From contig CARSRA010000014.1 in the NCBI GenBank assembly GCA_949063825.1, positions 1-20,726 on the forward strand: a stretch of DNA of 20,726 nt, in the 5' to 3' direction. The translations under genes and the position numbers were made by a program. The stretch is from an uncultured Candidatus Saccharibacteria bacterium. Its GTDB lineage: Bacteria > Patescibacteriota > Saccharimonadia > Saccharimonadales > Saccharimonadaceae. Shown piece after piece: positions 5,401 through 11,940 of this stretch; within the stretch, counting starts at the first letter, position 1, and each line of letters opens with the position of its first letter. Under the pieces are notes generated by a model. That model made no database searches, was not told the DNA's origin, and saw only the letters and a list, made by a program, of their open reading frames with translations.

Positions 5401-8111
5401 TGCCGGTATCGATAATTATTATCATTGGTGTAATTTTAGCCATCGTATTTCTAGTGGCGATCATTCTCGGTAAACGGCGTCAGGCTATGAGCTATGAGCG
5501 AGGCGTAAAAATGGCGCCAATGCTAATTCATCTACCACCTACGACTGATGATATTAATGGCGGTGGTCGTGATGAGCGTGACGTGACAAATGAGGCCCTT
5601 AGCCAGGCTCAGGTAATGTATTCAATTATTTCATCCACCCTTACAAAAGGTATGGCAAGCCGCATCTATGGCCAGCAGCATCTCTCTTTCGAAATCATTG
5701 CTGCGAATGGACTCATTAAATATTATGCCGTGGTACCAACCGCTATGACCGAGACTGTGAAACAGGCAATTATCTCGGCTTATCCTTCGGCGAGGTTGGA
5801 AGAGATTGAACCGGTCAGTATATTTGGCGAAACAGCTAGAGTTAATAAAATCGCTGGCGGTGAGATGCGGCTTAAAAATGAGTTCGTTTTACCGATTAGT
5901 ACCTATGAAGATAGCCAGCGTGATGCTAGTCTTGCTATGCTCAACGCGATGTCGGGGACGAAGGATGGCGAAGGCTTGGGTCTGCAGGTGATCTTCCGAC
6001 CAACTGATGGTTCTTGGACCGATAAATCGGACGAATGGAAAAAAGATTTACGTGCTGGTAAGGATCGCAAAAGCGCGCGAACAAATTTTGTGTCTGGTCT
6101 GGGTAATTTAATTAAAGATTTGGCAGTGGCTTTTTGGCATCCACCCGAAGCACACGAAAAGAATGAACAAGCTTCTGATTTGAAGCAGGACGAAATTAAT
6201 GCGATCGACAAAAAGACTAAATATCCTGGATTCGAGACGCTGATTCGGGTTGTAGCTAGTGCAAATAATAAAGCACGTTCAGAAGCTCTAATCAATGCGC
6301 TCGTGGCATCTTTTACACAATTTGACCTCCAAGGCGTGAATGGGTTTGAATATTTTGAAATAAAAGATACTAAAAAACTGGCGATTGATTATGTTTTCCG
6401 GATGTTTCCACAGGGTCAAAAGCAAGATATCTTAAATAGTATTGAGCTAGCTTCGATCTTTCATTTACCAGCCCAAAATGCGATCCCGACTTCTCAGGTA
6501 GAACGTCAGGCGACTAAACAGGTCGAGGCGCCAGCTAAAGTCCCAGATACCGGTGTAATCTTAGGCGAAAATCGATTTCGTGGTATGAATAAAAAGATCT
6601 ACTTGACAGATAATGATCGTCGTCGGCATACCTACGTGATCGGTTCTACTGGTATGGGTAAATCAATCCTTCTAACCAACGTGGCTTATCAAGATATGGT
6701 GGATGGGCGTGGGTTTGCTTTTATCGATCCGCACGGAGATGCAGTCGAGCTATTGATGAGTAAGGTCCCAGAGGATCGCGTAGAAGATATTATATATTTT
6801 GATCCGGCAGACATGGAACATCCAGTCGGCATGAATATGTTTGAGTGGACTAGTGAAGACCAAAAGGATTTCATTGTCCAGGAGGGGATTAATATGCTCC
6901 AGAGTCTATTCGACCCTAATAATCAGGGATTTTTTGGCCCACGCGGGCAGCATATGTTTCGCAATGCCGCTCTGCTTCTGATGTCAGATCCGAACGGCGC
7001 GACTTTTATTGATATCCCACAGTGTTTTACTGATCCGGAGTTTGTCAAGCAAAAGCTTCAGTACGTGACTGATAAAGCCGTCTACGATTATTGGACTAAG
7101 GAATTTCCAGAGAGTAAAAAAAGTAACGATTCCGGTGAGGTAATTACCTGGTTCACCAGTAAATGGGGGCCGTTCCTTTCGAATATTACGATGCGGAACA
7201 TCCTTGGTCAGGTCAAGAGTGGTTTTAATATTCGTGAGATTATGGATAATAAGAAAATCTTCCTAGTTAACCTCTCGAAAGGGCGACTCGGCGACATTAA
7301 TTCTCAGTTACTTGGGATGATTTTAGTGATGAAGTTTCAGGCGGCGGCTATGAGCCGGGCCGATATTCCCGAGCATGAACGTCAGGATTTTTGTCTATTT
7401 GTTGACGAGTTTCAGAATTTCGCTACTGAGAGTTTTGAGAGTATCCTATCTGAGGCCAGGAAATATCGTCTCAATTTGTTCTTGGCAAATCAGTTTATGA
7501 CTCAGCTGACTGATAAAATTCGTGAGGGGATCCTAGGTAATGTGGGCACGATCATGTCGGGTCGTTTAGGGGTGACCGATGCGGAGCTGATGGAGAAAGC
7601 CTTTTTGCCGGTCTTTAAAGCTGAAGATTTACATAAGCAAGGTAACTTCCAGGCGATTGCCACCGTGATGATGAATAATCTGCCGAGTTCACCCTTTACG
7701 ATGGCATTGATCCCGCCGATGGGTGAGGCGAATCCGGAATTGCTTGAGACTATGAAGGCGTATTCGGCGGCCAAATATGGTCGGACGCGCGCAGAGGTTG
7801 AAGCAGAGATTAAAGAGCGTTGGAAGTCGGTTAAGAAGGATGAGCAGAAAGTTGTAAATGAGAAAAACGTCGGTCCGATCGGGCAGCTGGAGCAAGTACA
7901 AAGCAAAAAGTTGACCACTAAAAAATCGGAGAATGAAAAAGAGAGTTTCCTGAATGCTTGGAAGAAAAAGCGCGAAGAAAAGCGGGCAGGGAAGATGGAG
8001 GATGATATAACTACTAGCCACAAGGAAAATGTTCCTTCGAGTGAGAAAAAGACAGATGAAATGACCTTTAAAGTCGAGCGCAAGAAGCGTCATAAATTGG
8101 AATTAGAATAA
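5400..8111 (+). CDS. Membrane-anchored VirB4/TraG-like ATPase (type IV secretion / DNA transfer family)
   Basis: This 903-residue protein opens with one membrane helix (about residues 3-25, then KRR). A mixed alpha/beta region of the type seen in VirB4-like proteins follows (about 45-370; VVPTAMTETVKQAIISAYPS, TLIRVVASANNKARSEALIN). The P-loop NTPase core has Walker A GSTGMGKS at 415-422, FIDPHGD shortly after, and Walker B LFVDE at about 666-670, followed by a TraG/TraD-type segment (FESILSEARKYRLNLFLANQ). The last 85 residues are a Lys/Glu-rich tail, probably coiled or unstructured. Such hexameric ATPases pump DNA or proteins through type IV secretion systems; related proteins (HerA/FtsK-like) also move DNA in the cell. 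No relaxase or other secretion components lie nearby, so I infer a membrane ATPase for macromolecule export without naming the substrate. It overlaps both neighbours by 1 nt (TAATG). Confidence 0.88.
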   Translation: MPVSIIIIIGVILAIVFLVAIILGKRRQAMSYERGVKMAPMLIHLPPTTDDINGGGRDERDVTNEALSQAQVMYSIISSTLTKGMASRIYGQQHLSFEIIAANGLIKYYAVVPTAMTETVKQAIISAYPSARLEEIEPVSIFGETARVNKIAGGEMRLKNEFVLPISTYEDSQRDASLAMLNAMSGTKDGEGLGLQVIFRPTDGSWTDKSDEWKKDLRAGKDRKSARTNFVSGLGNLIKDLAVAFWHPPEAHEKNEQASDLKQDEINAIDKKTKYPGFETLIRVVASANNKARSEALINALVASFTQFDLQGVNGFEYFEIKDTKKLAIDYVFRMFPQGQKQDILNSIELASIFHLPAQNAIPTSQVERQATKQVEAPAKVPDTGVILGENRFRGMNKKIYLTDNDRRRHTYVIGSTGMGKSILLTNVAYQDMVDGRGFAFIDPHGDAVELLMSKVPEDRVEDIIYFDPADMEHPVGMNMFEWTSEDQKDFIVQEGINMLQSLFDPNNQGFFGPRGQHMFRNAALLLMSDPNGATFIDIPQCFTDPEFVKQKLQYVTDKAVYDYWTKEFPESKKSNDSGEVITWFTSKWGPFLSNITMRNILGQVKSGFNIREIMDNKKIFLVNLSKGRLGDINSQLLGMILVMKFQAAAMSRADIPEHERQDFCLFVDEFQNFATESFESILSEARKYRLNLFLANQFMTQLTDKIREGILGNVGTIMSGRLGVTDAELMEKAFLPVFKAEDLHKQGNFQAIATVMMNNLPSSPFTMALIPPMGEANPELLETMKAYSAAKYGRTRAEVEAEIKERWKSVKKDEQKVVNEKNVGPIGQLEQVQSKKLTTKKSENEKESFLNAWKKKREEKRAGKMEDDITTSHKENVPSSEKKTDEMTFKVERKKRHKLELE

Positions 8112-9145
8112 TGGATGGAGCCCGGCCTGAGGATTTTCAATTCGCCACTCAAGCTACTCCTCAGCTCGATCCGGCCAATGGTGGTATGTTGCCAATTACG
8201 CCCGAGCAGGCAAAGACGGTTAATGCGGCGAATGATCTTGGTACAGCGATCAATCGCAAGACTATGACCCTAAATCGCCGCCATTTTGGCGTATTGCTGG
8301 GCGTAATGATCGCAGTTATGATTGGGCTCTCGGCTTCATTAGTCTTTCTATTAGCTAGAGGGCGCCTGGCTCAGGAAGCTGGCGCAGAGGTAGCTCAAGA
8401 AGAGGGGAGCTCAGAAACGATGGAGCTTGCGGAGTCTGTACCTTCTAATTCGGAGCCCGTTGTCCAGGAACTATCGATCGACCATGCTTTGGTGCAGGGT
8501 ATATATGGGCGTTTTGCTAAGTTGCGTGAATACTCCAGCGCACTGGGCGAGTTGAGTAAGTTTTATAATGATGAGGCGGTCAAAGCTGGGCATCCTAGCC
8601 GATTAATTATGCTTGATATTGCCATATCTAGCACTCCAGAACAAAAGTGCCAAAGTACTGCTCCTGATAACTATCTTAATATTTGTTATTCGGTAGCGGA
8701 ATTGAATCAGCGAGTAAAGAAGGCTTTTGGGGCTGAGATTAGTTTTGAGCCTGGGGAGGTCCTAGAGAATGCAACAAGACCACTTTATCAGTACGACGCG
8801 GAATTTGGTGAGCTGTATATGCTCGGTTACGGTATTGGCGGCATGGGTTCTAGTTTTGCGCGGACGCTATTAAGGGCCGAACGTGTGGATGATAAGCTGT
8901 ATCTCTATGAGATCGTTGGCGAACGCACTACGGAAGGATGGCTCACTAAGCTAGGCCTCAACTGCCAGAATACGGCACCGTGTGGTTATAATGTTGGCTC
9001 GGCTTGGCATGAAGGTGGCGAGGTGGATGACGCTGTCTCAAAAGCAACGTTGCTCAAATATCAGGAGAGCCTCGATACATACAAGTGGATCTTTCAGGAG
9101 ACCGATGACGGTGACTATATCTTTGCGGGATTAGAGCGAGTTTAA
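8111..9145 (+). CDS. Single-pass membrane protein with cysteine-containing outside domain
   Basis: I do not recognise this 344-residue protein by family. About 58 mostly polar cytoplasmic residues precede one membrane helix at about 60-82, followed by an acidic linker (EAGAEVAQEEGSSETMELAE) and a folded outside domain of about 220 residues. That domain has four cysteines in two close pairs (KCQSTAPDNYLNIC and NCQNTAPC), which could form disulfides outside the cell. It is the last gene of the operon, coupled to the ATPase by a TAATG overlap and closed by a terminator 34 nt downstream. I infer that it is the membrane partner or surface part of the ATPase complex. No Shine-Dalgarno is visible, consistent with translational coupling. 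Confidence 0.85.
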   Translation: MDGARPEDFQFATQATPQLDPANGGMLPITPEQAKTVNAANDLGTAINRKTMTLNRRHFGVLLGVMIAVMIGLSASLVFLLARGRLAQEAGAEVAQEEGSSETMELAESVPSNSEPVVQELSIDHALVQGIYGRFAKLREYSSALGELSKFYNDEAVKAGHPSRLIMLDIAISSTPEQKCQSTAPDNYLNICYSVAELNQRVKKAFGAEISFEPGEVLENATRPLYQYDAEFGELYMLGYGIGGMGSSFARTLLRAERVDDKLYLYEIVGERTTEGWLTKLGLNCQNTAPCGYNVGSAWHEGGEVDDAVSKATLLKYQESLDTYKWIFQETDDGDYIFAGLERV

Positions 9146-9178
9146 GACGATTCTATAGGTCAAAATTTAAAAGTAAAC

Positions 9179-9208
9179 ATAGCGCGGATGCCTGCGCTAT
9201 ATTTTTTT
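9179..9208 (+). terminator. Terminator of the 4795-9145 operon
   Basis: ATAGCGC (9179-9185) pairs perfectly with GCGCTAT (9194-9200) around an 8-nt loop, followed by ATTTTTTT. Confidence 0.9.
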
Positions 9209-9398
9209 GCACAAAAATGTTTTTAAAATGTGCTCAAAATGGTGTATCACTTTATTTATATATTGTATATACATATGATATTATATATCTATATAAAGTA
9301 TTAACAAAGTATATCTAAATTGCTTATGTCTTAAAGTATAAAAACCATAAACGTAATACAATATATATACAAATAATATGCATTGTATATATAAAATA
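9209..9398. other. Very AT-rich spacer with TATATACAA/TTGTATATA palindromes
   Basis: No gene. TATATATACAA (9362-9372) faces TTGTATATATA (9383-9393) as a perfect 11-bp inverted repeat with a 10-nt spacer, ending 5 nt before the -35 of the antitoxin gene. A further palindrome TGTATATACA lies at 9264-9273. The repeated TTGTATATA core suggests operator sites, and ribbon-helix-helix antitoxins commonly bind such repeats in their own promoters. Confidence 0.55.
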
Positions 9399-9427
9399 TT
9401 GTAAATGTATATAGAATGTAATATACT
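9399..9427 (+). promoter_or_regulatory. Promoter of the antitoxin-like gene
   Basis: TTGTAA (9399-9404), 17 nt, TATACT (9422-9427). The predicted leader is about 27 nt and carries AAGGGAG (9446-9452) 8 nt before ATG 9461. Confidence 0.65.
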
Positions 9428-9460
9428 AAAATCAGTGAAAAACATAAGGGAGATGCCGAG

Positions 9461-9787
9461 ATGGCGATTAAACCACGGGTAAAAACTACCACAAAAACCA
9501 CTGCTAAAACCGAGGAAAAGACTAGCTCAGAATTACCGCTAGCAGAAGTGCGTACGTTGGTCTGTTTTCGCACTAAGCAACTAACTAAAAAGAAAGCCGA
9601 GAAGATTTTTGACGATCTAGGAATCAGTATGAGCGGGGCATTAAATATGTTTTTGGCGCAGGTGGTACGCGATAAGGGGTTGCCGTTCGTACCGACTACT
9701 CAAAAGAAGGGCACAGGGTCAAAAGACAAAGATGTTTTAGATTCGGCGGGATATGTCGAGCTTGAAGAGATGTGGGAAGAGCTATAA
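9461..9787 (+). CDS. RelB/DinJ-family antitoxin-like protein without a partner toxin
   Basis: This 108-residue protein has the RelB/DinJ ribbon-helix-helix signature at about residues 33-70: a beta strand with TLVCFRTKQLTKKKAEKIFD, then LGISMSGALNMFLAQVVRDKGLPF. In known pairs this domain dimerises, binds operator DNA and, through the C-terminal part, wraps a RelE/YafQ toxin. The first 30 residues are a Lys/Thr/Glu-rich extension that is not typical of the family. The C-terminal part is short and acidic (YVELEEMWEEL), as in toxin-binding tails. No toxin gene fits upstream (AT-rich spacer) or in the 143 bp before gyrB. It may act alone as a regulator, or with a distant toxin. The ATG is supported by a good Shine-Dalgarno. 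Confidence 0.8.
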   Translation: MAIKPRVKTTTKTTAKTEEKTSSELPLAEVRTLVCFRTKQLTKKKAEKIFDDLGISMSGALNMFLAQVVRDKGLPFVPTTQKKGTGSKDKDVLDSAGYVELEEMWEEL

Positions 9788-9827
9788 TACGGTTAGCCTC
9801 GAACTGGCCTCTGTTGATATAGAATAT

Positions 9828-9844
9828 ATACCAATTTTTGGTAT
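9828..9844. other. Short perfect hairpin after the antitoxin gene
   Basis: ATACCAA (9828-9834) and TTGGTAT (9838-9844) around TTT. There is no T run after it, so it is at best a weak terminator; it may be an operator of gyrB. Confidence 0.35.
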
Positions 9845-9872
9845 CTCCTTTACTATTGGTTGCATGCTTAGC

Positions 9873-9890
9873 GGTTGACCTTGGTCAACC
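9873..9890. promoter_or_regulatory. Perfect palindrome over the gyrB -35 box, putative operator
   Basis: GGTTGACC-TT-GGTCAACC. The left arm contains the -35 hexamer TTGACC, and the right arm lies in the spacer. It is upstream of the predicted transcription start, so it is unlikely to act as an RNA hairpin. Confidence 0.65.
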
Positions 9891-9903
9891 TTTGCGCTAT
9901 AAT
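9875..9903 (+). promoter_or_regulatory. Promoter of gyrB-gyrA
   Basis: TTGACC (9875-9880), exactly 17 nt, perfect TATAAT (9898-9903). The predicted start is at about 9910. The leader contains TGAGG (9919-9923) 7 nt before ATG 9931. Confidence 0.85.
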
Positions 9904-9930
9904 AAAGGAGTAATAAGCTGAGGTATCCGA

Positions 9931-11928
9931 ATGTCTGAAAAACAAAAAAGTGATGGGCAAAAATACGGCGCAGAGCAGATCCAAGTCCTGGAGGGGTTGG
10001 AACATGTGCGAGTGCGCCCAGGAATGTATATTGGCTCGACTGGTTATGACGGTCTACATCACCTCCTTAAAGAAATTGCTGATAACGCGATCGACGAAGC
10101 GATTGCGGGGTTTTGTAATAAAATTGAGATTACCCTGCTGGGCGATGGCGGGGTGCGAGTAGACGATAATGGTCGTGGTATCCCGGTTGATATTCATCCT
10201 AAGACTAAAAAATCCGCCCTTGAGACCGTATTGACCGTATTAAATGCTGGCGGTAAATTCGGTGGCGGTGGGTATAAAGTCTCGTCGGGCTTACATGGTG
10301 TAGGCTCGAGCGTGGTAAATGCGCTTTCGACCAAGATGATTGCCGAGGTTTGGAAAGACGGCAAGACGCATCATATTGAGTTCATACAAGGTAAGACTTG
10401 GGATAAAGGTCTTGATATATCCAAAGGTAGCACTAAACATGGTACCAGCATCACTTTTTATCCGGATCCAGCAATTTTTAAAGAAACTGTGACCTTTGAC
10501 TATGAATGGGTTTCACATTATGCTAGGCATCAAGCTTATCTAACAAAAGGCGTATTAATTTCTGTACACGACGAGCGTAGTGGTCAGCGTGAGAGTTTTT
10601 ATTTTGAAGGCGGAATTCAGAGTTATGTGCGCCGTCTGAATGAAGGGAAAGAAGTACTCTCGGATGGTATTTTCTACGTTGATAAACAGATCGAAGATTC
10701 GGAGGTCGAGGTTGCCCTACAATATAACGATACTTACGCTGAAGTGATCAAGCCATTCGCAAATAATGTCCTTACTCCTGATGGTGGGATGCATGTAGTT
10801 GGTTTTCGTACCGCTATGACCCGTGTGATCAATGATTATGCGCGCAAGAACGGTTTGTTAAAAGAAAAGGAGAGCAATCTTAGCGGCGATGATATCAAAG
10901 AAGGGCTCACCGCAGTAATTTTAGTAAAATTACCAGATCCGCAATTTGAGGGGCAGACCAAGAATAAACTTGGTAATCCTGAAGTCCGTAGCTATGTCGA
11001 TAAGATTATGACCGAATATTTCGGGTATTATCTAGAAGAAAATCCAGCTACAGCCAAGAAAATTATTCAGAAAGCCACTTTAGCAGCTCGTGCGCGCAAG
11101 GCGGCCCGTGCGGCTCGCGACAACGTAATCCGTAAAGGCGCCTTCGAGGGTTTGAATTTGCCGAGCAAGCTTGCCGACTGCAGCTCGCGTGATCGTACTG
11201 AATGTGAGCTTTTCATCGTAGAGGGTAACTCCGCAGCAGGCTCAGCCAAGGAAGGTCGTAATCCCAAGATCCAAGCGATCTTACCACTTCGTGGTAAGGT
11301 ATTGAATACTGAGCGAGCACGTCTAGATAAAATGTTAGCGAATCAAGAGCTCGTAAGTTTGATTAAAGGGCTCGGTGTGGGGATTGGCGAACAATTTGAT
11401 ATTGCAGGATTGCGTTATCACAAGATCATCTTTATGACTGATGCTGACGTCGATGGCCTACATATCGCGACATTGCTAATGACTTTCTTCTTCCGCTATA
11501 TGCCAGACGTGATCAAGGCGGGACATGTATATCTTGCTAAGCCACCACTATTTGGTCTCACTAAGGGTACAGGGAACAACCGCAAAATAGATTATGTTTA
11601 CGATGAGGTTGCGCTTGAAAAGAAAATTGAAGAAAAGATCGCCGAACGTAAAGCTGCTGGTACTAAGATCGACCCAGCCCAGGAACGTTTCAAGCAAGCT
11701 GGCTATACAGCGCAAAACCGCTTCAAAGGTCTTGGTGAGATGGACGCAAAACAGCTTTGGGAGACGACCATGGATCCTGAGAATCGGATCTTAGTGCAGG
11801 TACATATTGATGATGCTGAAAAGGCTGACGCGGTCTTTACGAAGTTGATGGGCAATCAAGTTGACCTTAGAAAAAGTTTCATCCAAGCCGGCGCGGCGAC
11901 AGTTGATCTGGACGAGCTAGACTTTTAG
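9931..11928 (+). CDS. gyrB: DNA gyrase subunit B
   Basis: GyrB supplies ATPase power and the TOPRIM metal site of gyrase, which adds negative supercoils. The 665-residue length fits the short form without the proteobacterial insert. GHKL ATPase motifs are complete: KEIADNAIDEA (E48, N52), VDDNGRGIP (D79), LHGVGSSVVNALS, and the QTK loop in GQTKNKLGNPEV. The TOPRIM domain has VEGNSAAGSAKEGR (E431) and MTDADVDG, and the C-terminal FKGLGEMDAKQLWETTMDP is the usual gyrase ending. N433 replaces the aspartate normally found at E. coli position 426 and A436 replaces a glycine. It forms an operon with gyrA, 12 nt apart, under a strong promoter with a palindrome over the -35. The GyrA partner has a GyrA box, so this is gyrase and not topoisomerase IV. 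Confidence 0.97.
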   Translation: MSEKQKSDGQKYGAEQIQVLEGLEHVRVRPGMYIGSTGYDGLHHLLKEIADNAIDEAIAGFCNKIEITLLGDGGVRVDDNGRGIPVDIHPKTKKSALETVLTVLNAGGKFGGGGYKVSSGLHGVGSSVVNALSTKMIAEVWKDGKTHHIEFIQGKTWDKGLDISKGSTKHGTSITFYPDPAIFKETVTFDYEWVSHYARHQAYLTKGVLISVHDERSGQRESFYFEGGIQSYVRRLNEGKEVLSDGIFYVDKQIEDSEVEVALQYNDTYAEVIKPFANNVLTPDGGMHVVGFRTAMTRVINDYARKNGLLKEKESNLSGDDIKEGLTAVILVKLPDPQFEGQTKNKLGNPEVRSYVDKIMTEYFGYYLEENPATAKKIIQKATLAARARKAARAARDNVIRKGAFEGLNLPSKLADCSSRDRTECELFIVEGNSAAGSAKEGRNPKIQAILPLRGKVLNTERARLDKMLANQELVSLIKGLGVGIGEQFDIAGLRYHKIIFMTDADVDGLHIATLLMTFFFRYMPDVIKAGHVYLAKPPLFGLTKGTGNNRKIDYVYDEVALEKKIEEKIAERKAAGTKIDPAQERFKQAGYTAQNRFKGLGEMDAKQLWETTMDPENRILVQVHIDDAEKADAVFTKLMGNQVDLRKSFIQAGAATVDLDELDF

Positions 11929-11940
11929 AAAGGAGGAAGA

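Noticed and set aside
7502..8093. Two long minus-strand frames (193 and 134 codons) opposite the ATPase C-terminus.
   Set aside because: They are shadows produced by the Lys/Glu-rich tail on the coding strand (giving Phe/Leu/Ser-rich translations).
9240..9440. CRISPR-like or tandem repeat array in the TATATA-rich spacer.
   Set aside because: Repeats are short, overlapping and irregularly spaced with no unique spacers; low-complexity AT sequence plus operator-like palindromes explains them better.
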